Made by a program: the position numbers and the translations under genes. 35,209 nt of DNA from NCBI GenBank assembly GCA_019115185.1, contig DXDZ01000082.1, positions 1 through 35,209 on the forward strand. Reading direction: 5' to 3'. This DNA comes from Candidatus Agathobaculum merdipullorum. Its GTDB lineage: Bacteria > Bacillota > Clostridia > Oscillospirales > Butyricicoccaceae. How positions within the stretch are numbered: position 1 is the first letter of the stretch; the number at the start of each line of letters is the position of its first letter. This document shows, one piece after another, positions 18,433 to 27,476 of this stretch. Under the pieces are notes generated by a model. That model saw only the letters and a program-made list of their open reading frames with translations. It was not told where the DNA came from and did no database searches.

Positions 18433-19800
18433 TCAGGTATGCGCTTGTTTTTCATTGCCCGCATCGTTATTGAACTTGAATACGGACAGCAACTGCTTGA
18501 GCATACTGGCCTGCCCGAAAAGCTGCTCGCTGGCCGCCGCGGACTGCTGCGCCGTCGCAGAAGTAGTCTGCACCACATTGGCAACCTGATCCACGCCGGT
18601 CGTCACCTGCGACAGCGTGGCCGCCTGCTCCTGCGTAGCCTGTGTGATTTCGTCAATCCGGTGCACCGCCTGCGCCACATCTGCCACCACATGCTCCATG
18701 TTCTGTGCGGTCATATGCGCAATGTTCGTGCCGTTCTCCACCGTCTGGATCGATTCCTGAATGAGTTCTGTCGTGCTCTGCGCCGCCTCCGAGGACTTAT
18801 GCGCCAAATTGCGCACCTCATCGGCCACCACAGCAAAGCCTTTGCCGGCCACACCGGCCCGCGCCGCTTCTACCGCGGCATTGAGTGCCAGAATGTTGGT
18901 CTGGAAAGCAATGTCCTCAATGGTCTTAATGATTTTACCGATCTTGTCGGAGGCGATATTGATACTGTCCATCGCCTGAATCATTTCCTTCATCTGCAGG
19001 TTGCTCTTTGCCACTTCATGGTTGGCGCTGTCCGCCTGCGCACGCGCTTTGGCCGCGCTTTCGGCATTTTTGTTGATGTGGCGGGCGATCTCGTCGATGG
19101 TGGCGGTCAACTGCTGCACGGCGCTTGCCTGCTGGGTAGCGCCATCGCTGAGCGCTTGCGCGCCGCTGGCTACCTGCTCGCCGCCGGTCGCCACATCATC
19201 CGCCACCGTGTTGATCTTCCACAGCGTCGCATTGAGATCGTGTATGGTCTTATAAGCATATCCGGCCAGCTTGCTGTAACTGCCGGTATAGATGTTGTCA
19301 TTATCACTGTGCCTGGTGAAATCGCCCTCGGCAATGGCCGCCAGACCCCGATCCAGATCGTCAATGATGAAGGACAGCTTCTGAATGGTCAGTCGGATGC
19401 TGTCTGCCAAACGCCCTAACTCGTCTTTCGACTGATACTGGACTACCGCTCGATCAAACTCGCCCTCCGCCACATTCTGCATGGCGATGTCGATCTCTTT
19501 CAAGGGCGATACAATGGCTTTGGTCAGCATTCGGCTGGCAATGATGGCAATCAGAATAGCCAGCACCAACACCACCGATAACAACACCTCGGCGGTTGAC
19601 TTGACCCGAACCGCGCTCTGCTGCGCGTCATTTACCGCAGTATCCACCTGCTCCATCAGTTGCGTGACCAGCGCATCCATCTCATCAAACGCAGGCGCGT
19701 AGTGATCCCGATAAACGACATAGGCGCTGTCCTGATCCTCTTGTGCAAAGCTGGCAGCCAACGACAGGATTTCGTTCTGATATTGGGTAGTCGTATCCAT
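18433..19800 (-). CDS. Methyl-accepting chemotaxis protein, apparently lacking the N-terminal TM1 and the start of the sensor domain
   Basis: 455 aa; single TM ([17 protein letters not shown]), HAMP, hairpin tip [22 protein letters not shown]; in-frame TGA 10 codons upstream of the ATG. Confidence 0.88.
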   Translation of the reverse strand: MDTTTQYQNEILSLAASFAQEDQDSAYVVYRDHYAPAFDEMDALVTQLMEQVDTAVNDAQQSAVRVKSTAEVLLSVVLVLAILIAIIASRMLTKAIVSPLKEIDIAMQNVAEGEFDRAVVQYQSKDELGRLADSIRLTIQKLSFIIDDLDRGLAAIAEGDFTRHSDNDNIYTGSYSKLAGYAYKTIHDLNATLWKINTVADDVATGGEQVASGAQALSDGATQQASAVQQLTATIDEIARHINKNAESAAKARAQADSANHEVAKSNLQMKEMIQAMDSINIASDKIGKIIKTIEDIAFQTNILALNAAVEAARAGVAGKGFAVVADEVRNLAHKSSEAAQSTTELIQESIQTVENGTNIAHMTAQNMEHVVADVAQAVHRIDEITQATQEQAATLSQVTTGVDQVANVVQTTSATAQQSAAASEQLFGQASMLKQLLSVFKFNNDAGNEKQAHT

Positions 19801-19894
19801 GCAACCCTTGATTTCACTGATTGCACAATTTCATGTTTTCCCGTTCTTATGTTGAGGCATTTTTACGTGTGAAACTTTCCATTTTGCAAATATT

Positions 19895-19920
19895 TTATCA
19901 ACCATGTAAATCGAACTTTA
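19895..19920 (-). promoter_or_regulatory. Possible sigma-D/FliA-like promoter for the MCP
   Basis: Minus strand TAAA-14 bp-GTTGATAA (consensus TAAA-N15-GCCGATAA). Confidence 0.3.
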
Positions 19921-19965
19921 CGTCCCAATTGTCCCATTTCAACAAAAGCAACACCTTACCCCCGC

Positions 19966-19993
19966 TTGTCAACGCAAATTCAAGTGATATAAT
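19966..19993 (+). promoter_or_regulatory. Promoter of the HTH-CheR-PAS gene
   Basis: TTGTCA-16 bp-TATAAT; predicted start just upstream of the GAGGTG ribosome-binding site. Confidence 0.65.
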
Positions 19994-20016
19994 AAACTTA
20001 TGAGGTGACATTGACC

Positions 20017-21723
20017 ATGAAAGTTGCAAACTATATCCAGCTTGCCAGAACTCAGCTGCATTTGACGCAGGAATATCTGGCGGAAAACATCGGCGTCAGC
20101 CGACAGGCTATCTCCCGCTGGGAAAACGGACAGGCCCAGCCTTCCGCCCGCAATATGGTCAAAATTGCCGCCTTGCTGAATGTCTCAGTGGACCAGCTCA
20201 CCGGCGCTGCACCGCTGGAACCTCCGGTTCCAGCTCCTGCCAATGCCAGTACGCTGACCGACGATCTGATGGAAAGCTGGACCGATCTGTTCCAACGCAC
20301 CATGGGCGTGGATCTGTCCCGCTACGCGCCGGAGCATATCCGCCAAACCGTACAGAATTATATGCAGCAGCATGATTTGCGCTCGGTTTCCTCCTTTGTC
20401 CGATTGATGTCCGCATCCAAAGAACGACGAATGGAGTTTCTGCATGCGATCCAGCCGCCTGCACCCACTTTTTTTGACGATCCCGCATTTTACCGTTACA
20501 TCCAGAAGGAGCTTTTGCCCCGCATTCACACGCCCGGCACCCCCATCCGCGTATGGGCGCTCAGCGCCGCCGATGGGCAGGAGGCTTTTTCGCTGGCCAT
20601 GGCGATTGCCGAATTTCAGGAGCAGAGCAACTGTTCCGACAGCGTGCGCATTTTCGCAACCGATGCTGCCTATCTAGAGGCACACAAAGAGGGAACAGAC
20701 GGCTTTTTCACCCCGCGTCAGGTTGCGTCCATTCCGCAAGCCCTGCTGGAAAAATATTTGATTCCGGTGGAGGGCGGCTTTCAGATCTGCGCAGATATAC
20801 GCAAAATGGTGGTCTTTTCCCCATACGATCCGCTGATTGACCCGCCTTTCTCCACGATCGAACTGGTATGCTGCCGCAGATTGGTCTCCATTTTGTGTCC
20901 CAGCTGTCAAGCCCGACTGATCCAGACACTCTATCACAGTCTCATTCCCTCCGGCTGCCTGCTTTTGCCCAGTTCCCACCCGCTCACCGATGGGCATATG
21001 CATTTCTCCGCCAACCGTGACTGTCCGGGTATCTGGCATAAGCTGGACGACGAGGACGATATCTGTTGGGAATACGGCTCCTGCCTGGTGTCCTCCCACC
21101 AATCCGATGGTTATCCGCTCGGCGTGCCGATTCATCGCATCCTACAGCAATTTTTCGTTATGCACTATCCGAATGCGCTTCTAATCGATGAAAATTTCCG
21201 CATCGTGTTCGTCGGAGAAGATATCTTCCATCGGTTCCATCTGGACCAGCAGGGATATTCCGGCCGTCTGGCCGATCACGTCAGCGGCGATCTGATGCAG
21301 CGCATCCAGCTTTCCGCCCACCGTCTTCAGGTGGCCGCAGACCCCAAACGTGTCAACCAAACGCTCATCCGCCTGAACGAAACCAACCGCACCATGTATA
21401 TGCGCATGGCCGGAGCTTTAGTCGAAAAACGCTGGTACTATCTTGTGGCATTTTATGACTACCGCCCGCAGAACAGCGCACGCGATGCAGACAAGCGCTC
21501 ACTGGAACAGCAATTGATGGACACGGAAAGCAACCTGAAAAACAAGTTGCAGGAACTCGTCCGGGCGCAAGATCAGATCGAGGTTTTAAACGAGAAAATC
21601 AATAGCCTCAATCACGCGCTATCCAACCGTTCGTGGGAGGTACGCAGCCTTCAGCATGAAGTGGACTTGCTCAATCAGGAGCTTTCCCGTCTGCACGATC
21701 AAAACAAAGGTCTTATTTCATAA
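20017..21723 (+). CDS. XRE-type HTH / CheR-like methyltransferase / PAS-like / coiled-coil fusion protein
   Basis: Start ATG (MKVANYIQ) after GAGGTG; HTH LTQEYLAENIGVSRQAISRWENGQAQPSARNMVKIA; CheR-like DLSRYAPEHIRQTV...TFFDDPAFYRYIQKELLPRI...IRVWALSAADGQEAFSLAM...RIFATDAAYLEAHKEG...FSPYDPLIDPPFSTIELVCCRRL; PAS-like NALLIDENFRIVFVGEDIFHRF; C-terminal heptad-rich coil. Confidence 0.82.
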   Translation: MKVANYIQLARTQLHLTQEYLAENIGVSRQAISRWENGQAQPSARNMVKIAALLNVSVDQLTGAAPLEPPVPAPANASTLTDDLMESWTDLFQRTMGVDLSRYAPEHIRQTVQNYMQQHDLRSVSSFVRLMSASKERRMEFLHAIQPPAPTFFDDPAFYRYIQKELLPRIHTPGTPIRVWALSAADGQEAFSLAMAIAEFQEQSNCSDSVRIFATDAAYLEAHKEGTDGFFTPRQVASIPQALLEKYLIPVEGGFQICADIRKMVVFSPYDPLIDPPFSTIELVCCRRLVSILCPSCQARLIQTLYHSLIPSGCLLLPSSHPLTDGHMHFSANRDCPGIWHKLDDEDDICWEYGSCLVSSHQSDGYPLGVPIHRILQQFFVMHYPNALLIDENFRIVFVGEDIFHRFHLDQQGYSGRLADHVSGDLMQRIQLSAHRLQVAADPKRVNQTLIRLNETNRTMYMRMAGALVEKRWYYLVAFYDYRPQNSARDADKRSLEQQLMDTESNLKNKLQELVRAQDQIEVLNEKINSLNHALSNRSWEVRSLQHEVDLLNQELSRLHDQNKGLIS

Positions 21724-21758
21724 AAAAGCGTGCTGCACAATCGTGCAGCACGCTTTTC
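21723..21758. terminator. Bidirectional terminator
   Basis: AAAAGCGTGCTGCAC-aatc-GTGCAGCACGCTTTTC. Confidence 0.85.
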
Positions 21759-21767
21759 TTATAGTTG

Positions 21768-22856
21768 TTACAGCGTCATGTCTCCGTCCTTGACCCAGCC
21801 GATGCGGCGCAGCGCCAGATTGATGAGCGGGCACAGCACAGCAGGCAGCACGAACGAAATCAGCAGCAGACCAATCCAGTCCTGCGCCGTGACGGCCGTC
21901 TTGATGCCTGCGGCCACATCATCCAGCCAACCGGTATACACACCGATCTGGCCCACCAGACCGCAGGTGCCCATGCCGGAGGAAACCGGAGGACCGTTCA
22001 TCTCCAGCCGGAACAGGCAGGTCGCAATCGGGCCGGTGATTGCCGAGGTCAAGATGGGCGCAATCCAAATGCGCGGATTTTTGACGATGTTGCCCATTTG
22101 CAGCATGGAGGTACCGATTCCCTGCGATACCAGACCACCCCAGCGGTTTTCCGGGAAGGACATAACCGCAAAGCCGACCATCTGCGCACAGCAACCCGCG
22201 ACCGCCGCGCCGCCGGCCAGTCCAGTCAGGCCAAGCGCCGCACAAATTGCGGCGGAGGAAATCGGCAGCGTAAGCGCAATGCCCACCAGCACGGATACCA
22301 AAATGCCCATCAGGAACGGCTGCAAGTTGGTCGCCCACATAATCAGCGCGCCCACCTGCATCGCGGCAGCGCCCAACGCAGGCGCCCACCAGGCCGAAAG
22401 CCCCACACCCACGCCGATGGTCACCAAGGGCGTGGCCAGAATATCAATGCGGGTTTCGCCTGCGACTGCCTTGCCAAGCTCGGCTGCGATGATTGCCACG
22501 AACAGCACCGCAAGTGGGCCGCCCGCACCGCCCAGCGCGTTGGATGCAAAGCCTACGCTGATGAGCGAAAACAGCACCAGCGGTGGACAGTGCAGCGCAT
22601 AGCCGATCGCAACCGCCATTGCCGGGCCGCTCATGGCCGATGCCAGCGAGCCGACCGTATAGGCCGTGTCGTTTACCGTGGCCACCGTCATCGTCAGAAA
22701 CGGAATGCCCAGCTGCTTGCCTACTGTGTCGATGATCGTGCCGATCAGCAGCGAGCAGAACAGGCCCTGCGCCATTGCGCCGAGCGCGTCAATGCCGTAT
22801 CGCTTGACCGAAATCACGATATCCTTGCGTTTGAGAAATTCTTTTATCTTGTCCAT
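21768..22856 (-). CDS. PTS transporter subunit IIC (PTS_EIIC_2 family)
   Basis: 362 aa from MDKIKEFLKRKDIVISVKRYGIDALGAMAQGLFCSLLIGTI; polytopic. Confidence 0.85.
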   Translation of the reverse strand: MDKIKEFLKRKDIVISVKRYGIDALGAMAQGLFCSLLIGTIIDTVGKQLGIPFLTMTVATVNDTAYTVGSLASAMSGPAMAVAIGYALHCPPLVLFSLISVGFASNALGGAGGPLAVLFVAIIAAELGKAVAGETRIDILATPLVTIGVGVGLSAWWAPALGAAAMQVGALIMWATNLQPFLMGILVSVLVGIALTLPISSAAICAALGLTGLAGGAAVAGCCAQMVGFAVMSFPENRWGGLVSQGIGTSMLQMGNIVKNPRIWIAPILTSAITGPIATCLFRLEMNGPPVSSGMGTCGLVGQIGVYTGWLDDVAAGIKTAVTAQDWIGLLLISFVLPAVLCPLINLALRRIGWVKDGDMTL

Positions 22857-23022
22857 GTTACCCCTTCTTTGCCGCGTTTCCAATCTGTCAAGTGTTGTGT
22901 CAAGACAGTTCACGACACATTATAGCACAGTCCTTGTTGCTTGCACAGCTTTTTTTACCTTTTGTCTCAGTTTTTGTCACTTTGAACAGTCGCAACCACC
23001 TACAAACCCCAAAAAGCATGCA

Positions 23023-23056
23023 AAAAGCGCGCAAACCATAAGGTTTGCGCGCTTTT
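23023..23056. terminator. Terminator downstream of the MATE gene
   Basis: AAAAGCGCGCAAACC-ataa-GGTTTGCGCGCTTTT. Confidence 0.82.
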
Positions 23057-23070
23057 ACTTCAAACGGAGG

Positions 23071-24432
23071 TCAGGCGTTTTGTATTCCAGCCTTCGGGAA
23101 TACCCGCCGCCGTACCACGAAATAGCACACCAGATGCGCACAGATGGTCAGCGCCCACGAAATCGGATAGGATACATACAAGCTGAACAACGTGTGCTGC
23201 CACCGGAAGATCGTAAAAATCCAGATGATACGGAACACGCACGCGCCCGCAAGCGACACCAGCATCGGCAGGATGGAATATCCAAGACCGCGCACGCTGC
23301 CCGCGACAACGTCCATCATGCCGCACAGGAAATAGGTCACGCTTACCACGCCCAGACGCATCATACCATAGGAAATGACCTCTGGATCGGTCGAATAAAT
23401 GCCCAGCAGGCTTTGCCCCAGCAGATGCGCACCGTTGCCCAGCACCACACCAATCAAAATCACCATCACCAGACAGCGCACCAGCACCTGATCGATGCGG
23501 TGATACTGCTTTGCGCCGAGATTTTGGCTGGTGAAGCTGAGCGAAGTCTGGTACAGCGCATTCATCGAAGTGTAAACAAAGCCCTCAATGTTGCTTGCCG
23601 CGGTGTTGCCCGCAACCACAATGGCGCCGAACGAGTTGATCGACGACTGAATCAGCACATTCGAGATATTGAAAATCACGCTTTGCAGACCGGCAGGCAG
23701 GCCGACCTGCATAATGCGGGCAAATTTATCCCGATGGAAGTGCAGCCGCTTGAGATTGACGTTGCACATGCCGTCCACGCGCATCAGGCATAGCACGATC
23801 AGCACCGCAGAAATCACCTGCGCAATCACGGTTGCCGTTGCAACGCCCGCCACGCCCATATGCAGCACAATGACGAAAAACAGGTTGCACACCACGTTTG
23901 CCACTCCGCTCAGCAGCAGAAAATACAGCGGCCGACGGGTATCACCCACCGCGCGCAGAATCGCCGCGCCGAAGTTATACAGCATGGTTGCAGGCATACC
24001 GATAAAGTAGATACGCATGTACAGCACCGCCTGATCGAGCACCTCGGGCGGCGTCGCCATCCACTCCAACATGGGGCGAGCCAGACAAATGCCCAGCACG
24101 ACCAGAATCACGCCGCCCGCCACCGCGGTAATTAACGCGGTCTGCACGGTTTCCTGCGCGTCATCATAGTCGTTTGCGCCGCAAAAGCGCGCCACCAGCA
24201 CATTTGCACCGACCGAGATACCGATAAAAAAGTTGACCAGCAGGCTGATGAGCGAGCTGGTGGAACCGACCGCAGCCATTGCATGGCTGCCCGCAAACCG
24301 GCCGACAACCACGATATCCGCCGCGTTGAACAGCAGCTGCAGCACGCCTGAACAGATCAGCGGCAACGCAAACAGCAGCAGCTGACTGAGCAGCGGCCCG
24401 CGCGTCATGTCGATTTCATAAGATTTCCTCAT
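23071..24432 (-). CDS. MATE-family efflux transporter
   Basis: About 453 aa from MRKSYEIDMTRGPLLSQLLLFALPLICSGVLQLLFNAADIVVVGRFAG. Confidence 0.93.
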   Translation of the reverse strand: MRKSYEIDMTRGPLLSQLLLFALPLICSGVLQLLFNAADIVVVGRFAGSHAMAAVGSTSSLISLLVNFFIGISVGANVLVARFCGANDYDDAQETVQTALITAVAGGVILVVLGICLARPMLEWMATPPEVLDQAVLYMRIYFIGMPATMLYNFGAAILRAVGDTRRPLYFLLLSGVANVVCNLFFVIVLHMGVAGVATATVIAQVISAVLIVLCLMRVDGMCNVNLKRLHFHRDKFARIMQVGLPAGLQSVIFNISNVLIQSSINSFGAIVVAGNTAASNIEGFVYTSMNALYQTSLSFTSQNLGAKQYHRIDQVLVRCLVMVILIGVVLGNGAHLLGQSLLGIYSTDPEVISYGMMRLGVVSVTYFLCGMMDVVAGSVRGLGYSILPMLVSLAGACVFRIIWIFTIFRWQHTLFSLYVSYPISWALTICAHLVCYFVVRRRVFPKAGIQNA

Positions 24433-24622
24433 TTCCATACATCCTTTCTTTCCTTGCATAATCTTAATCCCTGCCGAGAGCCTGTGTCAATCCTTTTCCC
24501 TCCCTGGCTCTTGCCATTGGCATAAGATTATAGTAGTATTAGAAAAAGCGCACAAGGCGCCTGTCAATAAAAGGTTTTTCCGGCGGATATATCCGTCGGG
24601 CGGTAGAAACGGAGAGAGAATC

Positions 24623-25321
24623 TTGAAGCATACTATTCTGATTGCCGAGGACGACCGCGATATCATCGAGCTGCTGACCCTGTATCTGGGCAGCGAATTT
24701 TCCGTGCAGTCCGTCACGGACGGCACCGAAGCGCTTGCACTCATCCGCGCAGGCGGGATCTCGCTGACGCTGGTAGATATCATGATGCCGGGCCTGAACG
24801 GCTACGAGCTGATCCAGCGCGTGCGCGAATTCAGCAACATGCCCATCATCATTCTGTCAGCCAAGAGCATGGACACGGACAAGGTGCTCGGACTGAACAT
24901 CGGCGCGGATGCCTATATCACCAAGCCGTTCAACGCGCTCGAGGTCGTGGCTTATGTCAAATCGGCGCTGCGCCGGTATTATCAGCTGGGAGCGGACAGT
25001 GCGCCCGTCGCTGCGCCGCGCATACTGACGCTGGGCGAGCTGGAGCTGGACACGGATAAATTTGTGCTGCGCAAAAACGGCCTGCCCGTTCCGCTGACCT
25101 CCACCGAGCTGAAAATCATCGCGGAAATGATGCGCTGTCCCGGCCGGGTATTCACCCGCGCGCAGCTGTACGAATGCGTAGGCGGCACCTTTTACGAGAG
25201 CGATGACAGCACCATGATGGTACATATCTCCAACCTGCGCGCCAAAATCGAATACGATCCGGCCAATCCGCGCTATATCAAAACAGTCAGGGGGTTGGGC
25301 TATAAAATTGAAGACCAATAA
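24623..25321 (+). CDS. OmpR-family response regulator
   Basis: 232 aa; LVDIMMPGLNGYEL, LSAKSMDTDKVLGLNIGADAYITKPF, winged helix HISNLRAKIEYDP. Confidence 0.93.
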   Translation: MKHTILIAEDDRDIIELLTLYLGSEFSVQSVTDGTEALALIRAGGISLTLVDIMMPGLNGYELIQRVREFSNMPIIILSAKSMDTDKVLGLNIGADAYITKPFNALEVVAYVKSALRRYYQLGADSAPVAAPRILTLGELELDTDKFVLRKNGLPVPLTSTELKIIAEMMRCPGRVFTRAQLYECVGGTFYESDDSTMMVHISNLRAKIEYDPANPRYIKTVRGLGYKIEDQ

Positions 25322-26909
25322 ACTTCTGCTGGGAAAAAGTTTCCTGTGCACCTGCATCTCTTATTTTATCCTCTGCTCGCTGCTGGTGTTTGTCAGTAAT
25401 GCCGCGCTCAATGCACTCATTTCGTTGCGGCTGGACAACGCCTTTCCCACCCTTGCCAATATGCTGCAATACAGCGAGGCGCTCGAACAGGACGATTTTG
25501 CCTCCATCCCCATGCGCCGGTTTAATGGCTGCGCGTTTATGGTGTTTGACGCGAACAGCAACCTCCTATACGCCTCGGACAATGAGTTTCGAGAGCATTT
25601 TCACGCGGACGACCTGTGGATGATCAATGAATATGACTCCGACCTGTACTATACCGTGCAGGAAATGCCCAATATGCCGGGCGGCGAATACTACTATATC
25701 GCACTGCATCATTATAATTACGATACCGGAGAGACCGATTTCCTGAATTACTGCATCGTAGACGAAAATTACCAAATTGTCGATGGTGATTTGTTCCCCT
25801 GGCTGGAGGAATTATCCGACCGGGAGTTTGAACTGTTGCAAGGCATCTATCAGGGACAGTGGGACATTTCCAAGGCGGTATACCAAACCGTAACTGGCGA
25901 GGAACGCACGCTGATTTTTGTCAGCCCGCGTTTTAACGAAGCCGCCTATCTCAAGGCGCTGGAAAGCGCCAACCGTCTGGCGCTGCTCTCGCTTCCGATC
26001 ATTCTGGCGGTCATTTTTCTGCTGGCCATTCTGTTCAGCCGTAAGATCCGCCGCGCTATTCTGCCGCTGCACAACGCAATCGTGGCTTACGGCGCAGGCC
26101 GCCGGGTGGAGGTCAACACTGATGCCCTTCCCATCGAGTTCCGGCAGGTGACCGACAGTTTTACCCATCTGCTCGACCGGCTGGAGCAGGTCAGCGCGGA
26201 AAAGCAGGCCGCTGATGCGGATAAACAGCGCATGCTTGCCGACCTGTCCCACGACCTGAAAACGCCGCTGACCGTCATTCAAGGCTATGCGCAGGCGCTG
26301 GTCGATGGCGTGGTGCCGCCCGACAAACAGCGGCAATACCTCGAAACCATTTGCCGAAAAGCCTCGGACAGCACCGTACTGATGAATTCCCTGTTTGATT
26401 ACGTTCGTCTCGACCATCCGGACTATGTTTTGCAGGCGGAAACCGCCGATCTGTGCGAATTCTGCAAAAGCTATCTGGCAGAAAAGTACCCGGAGATCGA
26501 GTCGCACGACTTTTCGCTTTCGCTGGGCCTGCCGGATACCCCGGTCATGGCCTCGTTTGACCCCCGCCTGCTCCGGCGGCTGCTGGAAAACCTGACCAGC
26601 AACGCCCTGCAATACAATCCCGCCGGCACAACGCTGTTCTTTGGACTGACAGACACCTCCGATACCGTTCGGCTGACCATAGCGGACGACGGCGTCGGCA
26701 TCCCGCCCGAGCTGGCTGATACCCTGTTTGAGCCGTTTGTTACCAGCAACCGCGCCCGCACCTCGGGCGGCGGCACAGGACTGGGCATGGCGATCGTCAA
26801 AAAGGTAGCGGAGCTGCATGGTGGCTCTATCCAGCTGGTGCGTCCGCCGCACGACGGCTGGCACACCGAATTCGAGCTGACGCTGCCCAAAGCGCCGTTT
26901 TCCAAGTGA
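25308..26909 (+). CDS. Sensor histidine kinase (TTG start, overlaps the response-regulator gene)
   Basis: 533 aa; two TMs with extracellular sensor, HisKA (MLADLSHDLKTPLTVIQGYAQALVDG), HATPase (SGGGTGLGMAIVKKVAELHGG). Confidence 0.93.
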   Translation: MKTNKLLLGKSFLCTCISYFILCSLLVFVSNAALNALISLRLDNAFPTLANMLQYSEALEQDDFASIPMRRFNGCAFMVFDANSNLLYASDNEFREHFHADDLWMINEYDSDLYYTVQEMPNMPGGEYYYIALHHYNYDTGETDFLNYCIVDENYQIVDGDLFPWLEELSDREFELLQGIYQGQWDISKAVYQTVTGEERTLIFVSPRFNEAAYLKALESANRLALLSLPIILAVIFLLAILFSRKIRRAILPLHNAIVAYGAGRRVEVNTDALPIEFRQVTDSFTHLLDRLEQVSAEKQAADADKQRMLADLSHDLKTPLTVIQGYAQALVDGVVPPDKQRQYLETICRKASDSTVLMNSLFDYVRLDHPDYVLQAETADLCEFCKSYLAEKYPEIESHDFSLSLGLPDTPVMASFDPRLLRRLLENLTSNALQYNPAGTTLFFGLTDTSDTVRLTIADDGVGIPPELADTLFEPFVTSNRARTSGGGTGLGMAIVKKVAELHGGSIQLVRPPHDGWHTEFELTLPKAPFSK

Positions 26910-26919
26910 ATATCGTCCC

Positions 26920-26956
26920 ACAGGACAGGCTGAAACACAGCCTGTCCTGTTTTTTG
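26920..26956 (+). terminator. Intrinsic terminator after the two-component system
   Basis: ACAGGACAGGCTG-aaaca-CAGCCTGTCCTGTTTTTTT. Confidence 0.92.
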
Positions 26957-26961
26957 CTTTC

Positions 26962-27011
26962 TTTAGATTTTTTAAGGTTTGCTGAAGAGTCTGTGAATAC
27001 TGCCGTAGTAT
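26962..27011 (+). promoter_or_regulatory. Putative response-regulator binding repeats and promoter of the lipoprotein/dlt-like operon
   Basis: TTTAG, TTTAAG and CTGAAG at roughly 10-11 bp spacing; TAGTAT -10-like at 27006 with a poor -35. Confidence 0.4.
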
Positions 27012-27062
27012 CTTAACATCAGCAAGAACAAAACACCCCGCAAATAAAAGGAGATCTTACAC

Positions 27063-27434
27063 ATGAAGTCAATGAATCATAAAACCGCAAAAGGCGTTGC
27101 CGCAATTTCTCTGGCCATGATGATGGCGCTGCCCGCACTGACCGGCTGCTCTTCGCTTATCAAGTCCGATCAGAACGCCGAGCCTGCGCAGGAGGAAACC
27201 TCCCAGACGCAGACAACGACCACCGATACCACGAAGGACAAGGCCAGCTCCTCCACCCAAAAGAAGGCGGCGGTCAAGCAGTCCGGCAGCAAGGCCTCTT
27301 CCAAAAAGAGCACCAAGAAGGCTTCCACGAAGAAGGCGACGAAGTCCTCCACCAAGAACGCCACCACCCAGAAGGCTGCTGCTTCCACTCAGAAGGCTGC
27401 CACTTCCACCCAGAAGGCCGCTGACAAGAAATAA
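27063..27434 (+). CDS. Small Lys/Ser/Thr/Ala-rich lipoprotein
   Basis: 123 aa; signal and lipobox ALTGC|SS; low-complexity SSKKSTKKASTKKATKSSTKNATTQKAAASTQKAATSTQKAADKK. Confidence 0.8.
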   Translation: MKSMNHKTAKGVAAISLAMMMALPALTGCSSLIKSDQNAEPAQEETSQTQTTTTDTTKDKASSSTQKKAAVKQSGSKASSKKSTKKASTKKATKSSTKNATTQKAAASTQKAATSTQKAADKK

Positions 27435-27476
27435 TCATTTTGCCGAAACCCGGCACGAAGCATAAACGAGGTAATT

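Noticed and set aside
21765-22925. 386 aa plus-strand ORF
   Set aside because: Antisense shadow of the PTS EIIC gene; no recognisable domain
25812-26921. 369 aa minus-strand ORF
   Set aside because: Antisense to the histidine kinase
27063-27434. Histone H1-like DNA-binding protein
   Set aside because: A signal peptide and lipobox precede the Lys-rich tail, so export is more likely than DNA binding
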